Shown: positions 8,010 through 15,903, counted from the first letter of the stretch. The stretch is DNA of 45,613 bases from an uncultured Bacteroides sp. (GCA_945833835.1 CAMAFR010000016.1:1-45613), one strand, 5' to 3'. The notes: generated by a model not told the origin, from the sequence alone. A program made the numbers and translations.

Positions 8010-8204
8010 GATAAGGAGGGTGTGTCAAAACAAAGTCAATCCGTCATCTTGTCTGTCATTCTGAGCGAAAGCGAAGAAACAACGTTCGGCGGCCCAAAGG
8101 GGAAAGCCAATCTGTTGGCGAAAAGTGGATGTTCTCAGATTCTTCACTACGTTCAGAATGACAATTCAATATGTACTGCTGAGTTTTGACACACCCTCCT
8201 TATC
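8010..8204. mobile_element. MITE-like element, 195 bp, with perfect 22-bp terminal inverted repeats
   Basis: Bases 8010-8031 and 8183-8204 are perfect reverse complements over 22 bases (core GGAGGGTGTGTCAAAAC). Inside is a second, imperfect inverted pair (8052-8076 and 8139-8162) built from the same core as the dispersed repeats at 42-70 and 133-154. There is no transposase gene and no room for one, so it would be moved in trans. An open frame crosses it (8007-8189) but it follows the inverted repeats and is not a gene. No clear target duplication is visible; a TA may be shared at the ends. The element sits between two genes of one cluster and could form a strong hairpin in the message. Confidence 0.75.
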
Positions 8205-8225
8205 ATACGTTATTGATTGGTACTG

Positions 8226-9155
8226 ATGGGGTGGAGAAAAGTTTATAGGATATTCGTAGGTGCGTTTGTGGTCATTGTATCCACACAAGCTCAAACACCA
8301 GGAGGATATGGTGGGGAAAAGGCACAATTGCCGTCCTTTTATTTGAACCATGTAAGCGATGAGGAGGCCTGGGGTGTATCAGACCCTGCTTTGGATGCTG
8401 ACACAGGCAAGGAGCAAGCGGTCAGCCGGGCTTTGTTCTTGCTTGCCTTGCAATCTCCACACTCCTTCAAGATGCTTTCCGAATGGTATGCCCTTGCCAA
8501 AACGGGAACCAACAGCTATACGCATCAAGATGAGAAAATCAATATCCTATTCCAATTGGAAATGGATACGGCTCATTACGCTTATCAGATTGTAGAGCAA
8601 GAGCGTTCCATTTTCGGAGAGACTTTTGTCCGAATCAAGCGGGCGCAAAGCGGATTGCAAAGCGATCAGGTCGCCCAGTTTGAATCTTTTTTCTGCACTG
8701 TGGCACAATCACATGATCATCACGACAAACGATTGACGTTTCGCCTCAGCCAGTCACAAACGGGCCAAGAAGAATGGCAAGAATCCAATTACCTATACAA
8801 AGGTGACAACTATAATCCGACAATCCTTTCTACTTTTCAAGGCAATACCCAGCAGATTACGCAGAAAGGGTATTGGTATGTGGACAGTGGAACTGCCTCT
8901 GAACGCATGGAAGACCGGTATCCGTTGAAAAACGGCTGTTGGAGTGCCATCGTAGAGTCTTTAGCCGATGCTTTGGCTGTAGTGGAGAAAAACGAGGTGA
9001 CCCAGAAATCCCTATCGGAAGATACTGACTACCAGCACCAAGCGATAACGCGCGAAGCCATGCGAGGCCATGTGAAGGCGCATCCCATCATCTTAGGTGT
9101 AAAAAACAATCAGTTGCAGATTCAATGGTCCATAGAGCTGTCCACAAATAAATAG
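8226..9155 (+). CDS. Exported protein of unknown function, possibly LPP20-related
   Basis: A 309-residue protein with a signal peptide (MGWRKVYRIFVGAFVVIVST, cut near QAQ). I do not recognise a named family with certainty. The stretch EQAVSRALFLLALQSPHSFK has the alanine-spaced helix seen in LPP20-type domains, and LEMDTAHYAYQIVEQERSIF resembles the strand region of the same fold. The C-terminal part contains REAMRGHVKAHPIILGVKNN. Start chosen at the ATG at 8226; a TTG at 8217 in frame would add three residues. It directly follows the MITE-like element and ends 9 bases before the transglutaminase-like gene, so it shares the cluster transcript. Confidence 0.6.
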   Translation: MGWRKVYRIFVGAFVVIVSTQAQTPGGYGGEKAQLPSFYLNHVSDEEAWGVSDPALDADTGKEQAVSRALFLLALQSPHSFKMLSEWYALAKTGTNSYTHQDEKINILFQLEMDTAHYAYQIVEQERSIFGETFVRIKRAQSGLQSDQVAQFESFFCTVAQSHDHHDKRLTFRLSQSQTGQEEWQESNYLYKGDNYNPTILSTFQGNTQQITQKGYWYVDSGTASERMEDRYPLKNGCWSAIVESLADALAVVEKNEVTQKSLSEDTDYQHQAITREAMRGHVKAHPIILGVKNNQLQIQWSIELSTNK

Positions 9156-9164
9156 TCAAGAGCC

Positions 9165-10622
9165 ATGAAACGTTTTCTTTTATTGGCAATCATTGCCATT
9201 AATGCCTTTACGGCAAATGCGCAAGATCCGTATGCGGATTATATAAATTTTGTCAAACAACGTCAATCTGAGTATCGTGAATACCGAAAAAAGGTGAACC
9301 AAGAGTTTGCCTCTTTCTTGGAGGAATATTGGCGCCCCTTTAAGAAGGAAGCACCTCTTAAAGCAAAACGGCAGCCTGAGCCAGATCGCCCAGTCGTGTT
9401 CAATGATCCTTTACCTAAGATTGAGCCAAAGACAGATCCTAACGTCCCCACTATGCCTGCCCGACGATTCAACGAAGAAGACAAGCCCCAACCCGTAGAA
9501 GTTCCCCCAACAGAACCCGTCACGGGCAATTCATTCTCGTTGTCTTTTTATGGCTTGACGCTTCATTTCCCAGAGTTGTTTGACGCTCCGTTCCGTTTGG
9601 ACGGTATTCAGGAGAAGCAGGTGGCAGCCGCCTGGACAACCCTCTCGCAAACCGATTATAAACGTCTGCTGGATAGGTGCCAAACCTATCAGACTTCTAT
9701 GCAACTCAACGATTGGGCCTACTTCTTGCTCATCCAGCAAGTGGCAGAACATTTGTGTGGCACACGGCAAAACGAGCGGGCATTTGTACAAATGTTCCTA
9801 CTCACCCAATCGGGCTATAAAGCAAAGATAGGCCGGGCCGGTAACCGTTTGCTCCTGATGGTGCCTGCCAACCGGACAATTTATCAAACCATCTTTGTCA
9901 CAATTGAGGGAGAACGTTATTTCCTCATGGGGCAAAAGAAGCTGGAAGACCCTTCCATTTACACCTACAATAAAATGTTTGCTTATGCTTCAAAAACATT
10001 GGATATGGACATACGGCAACCTATGTTTTTGCCGGATGACGCTACTTTCGAGCGCACGCTGAAGGGCAAGGCCTATCAGACGGAAGCGAAAGTCCAGCTC
10101 AATAAACACTTGATTGCCTTCTTCAAGGATTACCCACAATGCGAGTATCCCGTCTATGTGCAGGCTCCGGTTTGTCAAGCGGTCTATCATACACTGTTGC
10201 AGGATTTAGCGAAAGCCGTTGCAGGAAAAACTGCGGTGCAAGCGGCCAATCTGTTGATCAATTTTGTGCAGACCGCCTTCGACTACCAGACCGATCAACA
10301 ACAGTTTGGCTATGAGAAACCTTTCTACGTAGAGGAAACGCTCTTTTATCCTTATTGCGACTGCGAAGATCGTGCTATTTTGTTTGCCTTTTTAGTAGAA
10401 GAATTATTGCACTTAAAAGTCATTTTGTTAGATTATCCCAATCATATAGCCACAGCGGTCTTGTTTGAAGAGCCTGTCAATGGCGATCAGGTGACGTATC
10501 AAGGCAAACAGTTTACGATTTGCGACCCGACTTATATCAATTCGCCGATAGGTAAAGCGATGCCCCAGCTGGAGCAGACAGTTCCGAAAGTAATTGACTT
10601 CGCACATCGAATCGTAGATTAG
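9165..10622 (+). CDS. Exported transglutaminase-fold (cysteine protease-like) protein
   Basis: A 485-residue protein with a signal peptide (MKRFLLLAIIAINAFTANAQ). About 25-120 is a charged, proline-rich spacer with coiled-coil character near YREYRKKVNQEF. The C-terminal domain carries the transglutaminase-fold triad: Cys400 in YCDCEDRAILFAFLVEELLH, His427 in YPNHIATAVLF, and Asp454 in FTICDPTYINSP. In this fold the triad can cut, transfer or crosslink amide bonds in peptides; the substrate cannot be told from sequence. It is the last gene of the envelope cluster, 9 bases after its neighbour. A role in maturing or crosslinking the other cluster products is plausible but inferred. The first Cys of the pair (398) could instead be the nucleophile. 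Confidence 0.75.
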   Translation: MKRFLLLAIIAINAFTANAQDPYADYINFVKQRQSEYREYRKKVNQEFASFLEEYWRPFKKEAPLKAKRQPEPDRPVVFNDPLPKIEPKTDPNVPTMPARRFNEEDKPQPVEVPPTEPVTGNSFSLSFYGLTLHFPELFDAPFRLDGIQEKQVAAAWTTLSQTDYKRLLDRCQTYQTSMQLNDWAYFLLIQQVAEHLCGTRQNERAFVQMFLLTQSGYKAKIGRAGNRLLLMVPANRTIYQTIFVTIEGERYFLMGQKKLEDPSIYTYNKMFAYASKTLDMDIRQPMFLPDDATFERTLKGKAYQTEAKVQLNKHLIAFFKDYPQCEYPVYVQAPVCQAVYHTLLQDLAKAVAGKTAVQAANLLINFVQTAFDYQTDQQQFGYEKPFYVEETLFYPYCDCEDRAILFAFLVEELLHLKVILLDYPNHIATAVLFEEPVNGDQVTYQGKQFTICDPTYINSPIGKAMPQLEQTVPKVIDFAHRIVD

Positions 10623-10724
10623 CATCTATACCCTTTGTGGCATCGCTAAAAGCGATTGTACAGTAGCTTTTGCTAAAAGAGCAGGAAGACAGACAATCCG
10701 CCCGCAAGCTGCTTACAACAGCGA

Positions 10725-10808
10725 AAGGTTAATAACCTTAAGGCGATAAGATTAATAACCTTAAAGCCGAAAGGTTATTAATCTTCATGCCGAAAGGTTA
10801 ATAACCTT
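10725..10808. repeat. Four palindromic iterons with exact 23-bp period
   Basis: Fifteen-base near-palindromes start at 10725, 10748, 10771 and 10794, exactly 23 bases apart. Units 1 and 4 are AAGGTTAATAACCTT; unit 2 is AAGATTAATAACCTT; unit 3 is the exact reverse complement of unit 2. The 8-base spacers are similar (AAAGCCGA, CATGCCGA, AAGGCGAT). The regular phase suggests a multi-site DNA-binding array or a slipped palindromic repeat. Confidence 0.85.
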
Positions 10809-10917
10809 CGGGCAAAAGAAGCAGTATTCCCGAAGCCGGGGTTTCCTTTTTCCCGCTCCGGCCAGCCGTCCGGACGCAGGGACGGCCTACAAAAACGGCA
10901 GAGAAGAGAGCGGATTG

Positions 10918-10948
10918 TTGGCGGACAACCGCTTTTTTTATACCTTCG
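10918..10948 (+). promoter_or_regulatory. Promoter of the short-chain dehydrogenase gene
   Basis: TTG at 10918-10920 and TACCTTCG at 10941-10948, 20 bases apart, match the Bacteroidota promoter with one change in the second box. The GCGG..CCGC and T7 sequence just before could also end incoming transcripts. Confidence 0.5.
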
Positions 10949-11016
10949 CAGCCGGAAACGGTCCCGAGGCGGACCGCCCGAACCAACCAGACAACAGACA
11001 TATAAACCATACACTC

Positions 11017-11775
11017 ATGAAAAAGACAGTATTAGTGACAGGCGCCACCAGCGGTATCGGTGAGGCCTGTGCAAGGAAATTCGCAGCCGGAGGCTACAAC
11101 GTCATCATCACGGCACGACGGGCCGACAAGCTGGAAAGCATCCGGACGGAACTGGAAGCGGAAGGGGCCGCCGTGAAGACACTGGTCTTCGACGTACGCG
11201 ACGCCGAGGCCGCCCGACAGGCCGTGGACTCGCTGGAAGGACCCTGGCGAGACATTGACGTGCTGGTGAACAACGCCGGACTGGCCCTGGGACTGGAAAA
11301 GGAATACGAAGGGGACCCGGAGGACTGGAACACCATGATTGACACGAACATCAAGGGCCTGCTCACCATGACCCGCCTGATAGTGCCGGGAATGATAGCG
11401 CGCAACGAAGGACACGTCATCAACATCGGAAGCGTGGCCGGTGATGCCGCCTATGCCGGAGGCAATGTCTATTGCGCCACCAAAGCCGCCGTGAAGGCCA
11501 TTACCGACGGACTGCGGATTGACGTGGCGGCATCCGCCCTCCGCGTGACGAACATCAAGCCGGGACTGGTGGAGACGAACTTCAGCAACATACGCTTTCA
11601 CGGCGACACCGAACGGGCCGCAAACGTGTACAAAGGCATACAGCCGCTGACCGGAGCGGACATTGCCGATGTGGTCTTCTTCGCCGCCTCGGCCCCCAAG
11701 CACGTGCAGATAGCGGAAGTGCTGGTGCTGGCCACCCATCAGGGAAACGGTTCGGTGATTGTCAGAGAGCCGTGA
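11017..11775 (+). CDS. Short-chain dehydrogenase/reductase, YdfG-like
   Basis: A 252-residue cytoplasmic NAD(P)H-dependent oxidoreductase of the classical SDR family. The cofactor loop TGATSGIG is at residues 8-15, NNAG at 85-88, and the catalytic Ser139, Tyr152 and Lys156 are present (INIGSVAGDAAYAGGNVYCA). ARR at 33-35 suggests a preference for NADP. The overall match is to the YdfG/serine 3-dehydrogenase group, which reduces or oxidises small 3-hydroxy acids such as malonic semialdehyde and L-allo-threonine; the exact substrate is unknown. Start is set at 11017, where the glycine loop sits at the usual distance; the open frame continues upstream but crosses the promoter. Confidence 0.85.
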   Translation: MKKTVLVTGATSGIGEACARKFAAGGYNVIITARRADKLESIRTELEAEGAAVKTLVFDVRDAEAARQAVDSLEGPWRDIDVLVNNAGLALGLEKEYEGDPEDWNTMIDTNIKGLLTMTRLIVPGMIARNEGHVINIGSVAGDAAYAGGNVYCATKAAVKAITDGLRIDVAASALRVTNIKPGLVETNFSNIRFHGDTERAANVYKGIQPLTGADIADVVFFAASAPKHVQIAEVLVLATHQGNGSVIVREP

Positions 11776-11795
11776 CGGCAGAAAGGGATACGGAT

Positions 11796-12413
11796 ATGAG
11801 AAAGACACTGACCCTGTTATCCTTGGCCACCGCCTTGTGTGGATGCGGCGGCCCCGGCGCACCCAAACGCATCGCCCCGCTCCCAGCAGGTACAGACGTG
11901 ACGGCACTGGCCGACTGCACGGTGCCGGCCGGTTTCACGGTAGAGGACATCGACTGGGACAGCCGGCAGCTGGCATTGGTCCTCTTCAATGAAGACCTGT
12001 ATGACGCCGCCGAGATACACGGCATGAAGGCGGGCGACACGCTGGTCTACAACGGCGACACCATCATCGTGAGCGAAACGGACGAGACGGACGGCTACCT
12101 GACTGTGAACGGAGGCATCGAGGAGGGAGGGGCCTACCTGCAGGCACACGAAGGAGGCACCTACCGCGGCACGATGTTTGACGACCATTCCGTCTATTCC
12201 CCGATAGGGAAGACCACCGTCCCGCTGGCCGACGGATGGGTCATCATCGACTGCCGGGAGAACCCGGGCGAACCGTCGGACACCCTCCGGGAGGGACAGC
12301 AGGCCTACCTGGAGGCACTGGCGGAATACCGCCGGCAGTTCTCGCCGTTAGACACCCGCGTCCGCATCCGGAACGGGAAAGTGACACACATCGAAAGACA
12401 CTGGATCCCATGA
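11796..12413 (+). CDS. Putative lipoprotein of unknown function
   Basis: A 205-residue protein starting MRKTLTLLSLATALCGCGGP, with a lipobox LCGC whose modified cysteine would be residue 17. I do not recognise the mature domain. It is rich in Asp, Glu and Gly and seems all-beta, with a repeated pattern (GDTLVYNGDTIIVSETDETD). Start chosen at 11796 because the signal sequence begins there. It lies 20 bases after the dehydrogenase stop, and its TGA overlaps the ATG of the HAD gene (12410-12413), so the three genes probably form one transcript. Confidence 0.65.
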   Translation: MRKTLTLLSLATALCGCGGPGAPKRIAPLPAGTDVTALADCTVPAGFTVEDIDWDSRQLALVLFNEDLYDAAEIHGMKAGDTLVYNGDTIIVSETDETDGYLTVNGGIEEGGAYLQAHEGGTYRGTMFDDHSVYSPIGKTTVPLADGWVIIDCRENPGEPSDTLREGQQAYLEALAEYRRQFSPLDTRVRIRNGKVTHIERHWIP

Positions 12414-13012
12414 TCAAGAACCTGATATTTGATTTCGGAAAAGTGCTGGTGGACTACGACTTCGAGGCGTTCTTCCACCGGCACATCCCCGACACCGCAC
12501 GGTGCCGGGCGTTCACACCGGTGCTCTACAACGAGCGGGTGCAGCAGTTGCTGGACCGCGAGCTGAAGCCCTACGATGACCTCATGGAGGACCTCATCCG
12601 GGAGAACCGGGAGTATGAGCGGGAGATACGCACCTTCAACGAGCATTACACCGAAATCGTGACGGGCGAGGTGCCGGGTATGCGGGAGCTGCTCGCCCGG
12701 CTGAAGGCGGAGGGCTACCGGCTCTACGGACTGACCAACTGGTGCAGCAAGGTCTACCACACCATGGGGCAGTTCGACATCTTCCGGCTGCTGGACGGGC
12801 AGGTCATCTCGTCGGAAGAGCACGTCATCAAGCCCGAGCCGGCCATCTACGAAATCCTGTTCGAACGCTTCCGGCTCCGGCCCGAGGAATGCATCTTCAC
12901 GGACGACCGGCCCATGAATGTGGACGGAGGCAGGCGGCTGGGCATGAACGGCATTGTGTTCCGGAATGCCGCCCAATACGAAAAGGAGCTGCGGCAGTTG
13001 CTGCAGGCATGA
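12410..13012 (+). CDS. HAD-superfamily phosphatase, YihX-like subfamily
   Basis: A 200-residue cytoplasmic hydrolase. It opens with MIKNLIFDFGKVLVDYD, where Asp8 would be the nucleophile. Motif II is in YRLYGLTNW, motif III is the lysine in HVIKPEPAIYE, and motif IV is FTDDRPMNVDGGRRLGM. An alpha-helical cap lies between motifs I and II (about 15-95). Proteins of this subfamily remove phosphate from small sugar or nucleotide phosphates; the substrate here cannot be named. It overlaps the lipoprotein stop by four bases. A second gene of the same subfamily lies at 39721-40356 and shares the MIKNL.FDFG opening. Confidence 0.85.
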   Translation: MIKNLIFDFGKVLVDYDFEAFFHRHIPDTARCRAFTPVLYNERVQQLLDRELKPYDDLMEDLIRENREYEREIRTFNEHYTEIVTGEVPGMRELLARLKAEGYRLYGLTNWCSKVYHTMGQFDIFRLLDGQVISSEEHVIKPEPAIYEILFERFRLRPEECIFTDDRPMNVDGGRRLGMNGIVFRNAAQYEKELRQLLQA

Positions 13013-13043
13013 GGCCCGACACCGGCAAGCGCGTGCAGAAACG

Positions 13044-13075
13044 TTTGGCCGGGCGGGAATTTATGCATATATTTG
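13044..13075 (+). promoter_or_regulatory. Promoter of the MarC-family gene
   Basis: TTTG at 13044-13047 and TATATTTG at 13068-13075, separated by 20 bases, are a full match to the Bacteroidota pattern. Start of transcription would be near 13082, leaving a leader of only about 10 bases before the ATG at 13092. Confidence 0.7.
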
Positions 13076-13091
13076 CAGAAAAAATAGAAAC

Positions 13092-13691
13092 ATGAACGGA
13101 TTTGACTTACAAGAACTGACGAGTGCCTTCATCGTACTCTTCGCCGTGATAGACATCATCGGCTCTATTCCCATCGTATTGGACCTGAAACAGAAGGGAC
13201 GCGCGGTGAATGCCAACAAGGCCACCCTGATAGCAGGCACGCTGCTGGTGGGCTTTTTCTATGTGGGCGACATGATGCTGAAACTGTTTCAGGTAGACAT
13301 CGCCTCGTTTGCCGTGGCGGGTGCCTTCGTGATTTTCATGATGTCGCTCGAAATGATTCTCGACGTGGAGATCTTCAAGAACACGGGTCCCATCAAGGAG
13401 GCGACCCTCGTGCCGCTGGTCTTCCCGCTGCTGGCAGGAGCCGGAGCCTTCACGACGCTGCTGTCGCTACGCGCGGAGTATGCCCCCATCAACATCCTCA
13501 TCGCCCTGCTGCTCAACATGGGGTGGGTCTACATCGTGCTGCGCATGACCGACCGCATCGAGCGGCTGCTCGGCAAAGGGGGCATCTACGTCATCCGCAA
13601 GTTCTTCGGCATCATCCTGCTGGCCATCTCCGCCCGCCTGTTCACGGCCAACCTCACGCTGCTGATCCAGCAGTTCCAGGCCAGCCATTGA
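13092..13691 (+). CDS. MarC family integral membrane protein
   Basis: A 199-residue inner-membrane protein with about six hydrophobic helices: near 10-30 (AFIVLFAVIDIIGSIPIVL), 42-60, 66-88 (FAVAGAFVIFMMSLEMIL), 103-122, 132-152 and 168-190. The early DIIGSIPIVL and the later PLVFPLLAGAGAFTTLL segments are hallmark MarC (UPF0056) sequences. The family was once linked to antibiotic resistance; its true role is not settled. It has its own promoter directly upstream and is convergent with rlmH. Confidence 0.85.
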   Translation: MNGFDLQELTSAFIVLFAVIDIIGSIPIVLDLKQKGRAVNANKATLIAGTLLVGFFYVGDMMLKLFQVDIASFAVAGAFVIFMMSLEMILDVEIFKNTGPIKEATLVPLVFPLLAGAGAFTTLLSLRAEYAPINILIALLLNMGWVYIVLRMTDRIERLLGKGGIYVIRKFFGIILLAISARLFTANLTLLIQQFQASH

Positions 13692-13696
13692 CGGGA

Positions 13697-13715
13697 GGCG
13701 GGCCTGCAGGCCGCC
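13697..13715. terminator. Hairpin between convergent marC-like and rlmH genes
   Basis: GGCGGGCCTGCAGGCCGCC can fold into a GC-rich stem with one unpaired G. It lies between two convergent stop codons, as expected of a two-way terminator, but there is no clear T run. Confidence 0.4.
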
Positions 13716-13734
13716 GTCTTGCCGGAGTGCCGCC

Positions 13735-14208
13735 TCACTCGTGGTGGTAAGGCCCTCCGGCCAATATCGTCATGGCCCGATAGAGCTGCTCCACGAAGAT
13801 GAGCCGTATCATCTGGTGCGAGAAGGTCATCTTCGACAAGGACAGCTTCTCGCCGGCCGCGGCATAGACCGCCGGCGAGAAACCATAAGGGCCGCCGATG
13901 ACAAACACCAGCCGTTTGCCCACCGTATGCATCTTGCGCTCCACCCAGGCGGCGAACTCCACCGAGCGGAACTCCTTGCCGTGCTCGTCGAGCAACACCA
14001 CGGCATCGCCCGGCTGCAGGGCCTTCAGTATCAATTCTCCCTCCTTCTCCTTCTGCTGCTCCGCACTGAGGCTTTTCGTGTTCTTCAACTCGGGGATGAC
14101 CTCTATCTCAAACGGCAGGTAATGCCGGGTGCGCTCCGTATAGTCGGCAATGGCGGTGATGTAATGTTTCTCCACCGTCCGGCCTACCACCAACAAGGTA
14201 ATTTTCAT
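13735..14208 (-). CDS. rlmH: 23S rRNA (pseudouridine1915-N3)-methyltransferase RlmH
   Basis: A 157-residue SPOUT-type methyltransferase that adds a methyl group to pseudouridine 1915 in helix 69 of 23S rRNA, using S-adenosylmethionine. It begins MKITLLVVGRT and contains the knot-forming cofactor loop FVIGGPYGFSPAVYA and the C-terminal LSLSKMTFSHQMIRLIFVEQ and YRAMTILAGGPYHHE that define RlmH. Length is normal. The start is placed at 14208; upstream codons in frame reach into the divergent nadC promoter region. Confidence 0.95.
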   Translation of the reverse strand: MKITLLVVGRTVEKHYITAIADYTERTRHYLPFEIEVIPELKNTKSLSAEQQKEKEGELILKALQPGDAVVLLDEHGKEFRSVEFAAWVERKMHTVGKRLVFVIGGPYGFSPAVYAAAGEKLSLSKMTFSHQMIRLIFVEQLYRAMTILAGGPYHHE

Positions 14209-14240
14209 AATGCTGCAAACGTTGATTTCGAACCATTCTT

Positions 14241-14271
14241 TTTGCAAAGATACGGATAATCTTTACCTTTG
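14241..14271 (+). promoter_or_regulatory. Promoter of nadC
   Basis: TTTG at 14241-14244 and TACCTTTG at 14264-14271, 19 bases apart. Transcription would start near 14278, about 28 bases before the nadC ATG. Confidence 0.7.
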
Positions 14272-14305
14272 CTGCCACATATCATCACATTTATTAAAGA
14301 AGACT

Positions 14306-15157
14306 ATGGACGAAAAAGTAGTAAAGGATTTAATTGACCGGCTGATTGACCTGTCGTTTGCCGAGGACATCGGCGACGGCGACCATACCACCCTCTCGTG
14401 CATCCCTGCCGATGCCATGGGAAAATCGAAGTTGCTGATTAAGGAAGAAGGCATCCTGGCCGGCATCGAAGTGGCCAAAGAGGTGTTCCACCGCTTTGAC
14501 CCCACCATGAAAGTGGAAGTGTTCCTGCAAGACGGCACCCCCGTGAAACCGGGCGACGTGGCCATGATTGTGGAAGGAAAGATACAATCGCTCCTGCAGA
14601 CCGAACGCCTGATGCTGAACATCATGCAGCGCATGAGCGGCATCGCCACCATGACGGCCCGCTACGTGAAGCGGCTCGAAGGCACCAAGACCCGGGTGCT
14701 CGACACCCGCAAGACGACCCCGGGAATGCGCATCCTGGAGAAGATGGCTGTGAAAATCGGCGGAGGCGTGAACCACCGCATCGGCCTGTTTGACATGATC
14801 CTGCTCAAGGACAACCATGTGGACTTTGCCGGAGGCATCGACAAGGCCGTAGGCCGCGCCAAGGAGTACTGCAAGGCCAAGAACAAGAACCTGAAAATAG
14901 AGCTGGAAGTGCGCAACTTCGACGAGCTGCAACAGGGGCTGGCCCTCGGTGTGGACCGCATCATGCTGGACAACTTCACCCCCGAAAACACCCGCAAGGC
15001 GGTGGAACTGGTGAACGGCCGTGTGGAACTGGAATCATCGGGCGGCATCACGTTCGACACCCTGCGCGACTATGCCGAATGTGGTGTGGACTACATCTCG
15101 GTAGGCGCACTGACCCACTCGGTGAAAGGGCTTGACATGAGCTTCAAGGCCTGCTGA
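14306..15157 (+). CDS. nadC: Nicotinate-nucleotide pyrophosphorylase (carboxylating)
   Basis: A 283-residue quinolinate phosphoribosyltransferase. It converts quinolinate and phosphoribosyl pyrophosphate to nicotinate mononucleotide, CO2 and pyrophosphate in de novo NAD synthesis. Diagnostic motifs are AEDIGDGDHTT near 19-29, LNIMQRMSGIAT at about 104-115, DTRKTTPGMR at 133-142, the substrate-binding HR at 157-158 and LLKDNH at 166-171, and the C-terminal ESSGGITFDTLRDYA and VDYISVGALTHS. Length and start are typical. It has its own promoter and is divergent from rlmH; a hairpin follows at 15176-15225. Confidence 0.95.
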   Translation: MDEKVVKDLIDRLIDLSFAEDIGDGDHTTLSCIPADAMGKSKLLIKEEGILAGIEVAKEVFHRFDPTMKVEVFLQDGTPVKPGDVAMIVEGKIQSLLQTERLMLNIMQRMSGIATMTARYVKRLEGTKTRVLDTRKTTPGMRILEKMAVKIGGGVNHRIGLFDMILLKDNHVDFAGGIDKAVGRAKEYCKAKNKNLKIELEVRNFDELQQGLALGVDRIMLDNFTPENTRKAVELVNGRVELESSGGITFDTLRDYAECGVDYISVGALTHSVKGLDMSFKAC

Positions 15158-15175
15158 CCCCATACAGACATCACC

Positions 15176-15225
15176 AGGGAGGGGAGAGGGCGTGTGCCCT
15201 GATGCGGACACCTCCTCCCCGCCCT
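15176..15225 (+). terminator. Probable terminator after nadC
   Basis: Stem arms AGGG, GGGGAG and GTGT (15176-15195) pair with ACAC, CTCCCC and CCCT (15208-15225) with small internal loops. GTCTTT follows. The structure is long but the T run is weak. Confidence 0.5.
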
Positions 15226-15269
15226 GTCTTTAAGAACCCTATCCCAACAACTTAAAAAACTTTAACCAG

Positions 15270-15884
15270 ATGAAACTTCTGAAAGCAAGCCTGCTGGCCT
15301 GTGTCCTGATGCTCGGGACACAGGCCCACGCACAAGACTGGAAAAGCATTCTCTCGGGCGTGGCGAAAGCCGTAGGCGAAAAAGTGAGCGAAACCTCCAC
15401 TTCCTTCTCGCTCGAAGGAACCTGGAAGTATGTAGGCCAGGACTGCAAGTTCCAGAGCGACAACCTGCTGGCCAAGGCCGGCAGCGAGCTGGCCGCCAAA
15501 TCAGTGGAAGAAAAGATGCAACAGGTGATGGACAAGCTCGGTTTCTCGGAGGGCTGCACCTTCGTCTTCAACGCCGACAGCACCTACACCTCGACCGTGA
15601 AGGGCAAAACCACCCAGGGCACCTATTCGTACAACGCCACCGACAAGGAGCTGAAACTGAAGACGCGCCTGGGCATCGGCTTCACGGCGACCGTCTCCTA
15701 CAACGTACTGACCCCCGGCAAGATGAGCCTCCTCTTCAATGCGGACAAGCTGATGGACCTCACCAAGACGGTGGGCAGCGTGGCCAGCAAGGCTTCTTCT
15801 AACAGCACCCTGAGCACCCTGACCTCCCTGCTCGACCAATACAACGGCTTGCAATTAGGATTTGAAATGGAACGGCAGCCATAA
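15270..15884 (+). CDS. Exported DUF4923 family protein
   Basis: A 204-residue protein with a signal peptide (MKLLKASLLACVLMLGTQAH, cut after AHAQ). A short amphipathic helix follows (WKSILSGVAKAVGEKV), then a lipocalin-like beta domain: LEGTWKYVGQDCKF, CTFVFNADSTYTSTVKGK, GTYSYNATDKELKLKTRLGI and MSLLFNADKLMDL. This layout matches DUF4923, a Bacteroidota periplasmic or outer-membrane-associated family without known function. The two cysteines (in GQDCKF and EGCTF) could form a disulfide. It stands alone between nadC and the aminotransferase; the 19-base gap to the next gene suggests they may be cotranscribed. Confidence 0.8.
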   Translation: MKLLKASLLACVLMLGTQAHAQDWKSILSGVAKAVGEKVSETSTSFSLEGTWKYVGQDCKFQSDNLLAKAGSELAAKSVEEKMQQVMDKLGFSEGCTFVFNADSTYTSTVKGKTTQGTYSYNATDKELKLKTRLGIGFTATVSYNVLTPGKMSLLFNADKLMDLTKTVGSVASKASSNSTLSTLTSLLDQYNGLQLGFEMERQP

Positions 15885-15903
15885 TCTGCCGCAGCAACAA
15901 GAC

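Larger units (their letters stand above)
10623..11016. other. 394-base intergenic region between the accessory cluster and the core block
   Basis: Contains the 23-bp palindrome array (10725-10808) and the promoter at 10918-10948. I see no gene. Base composition changes here from the AT-rich cluster to GC-rich core genes. Confidence 0.7.

Noticed and set aside
8007..8189. A 60-codon gene after the LPP20 lipoprotein
   Set aside because: It consists almost wholly of the inverted repeats of the MITE-like element.
10725..10808. CRISPR array
   Set aside because: Units are only 15 bases, spacers are 8 bases and similar to each other, and no cas gene is present.
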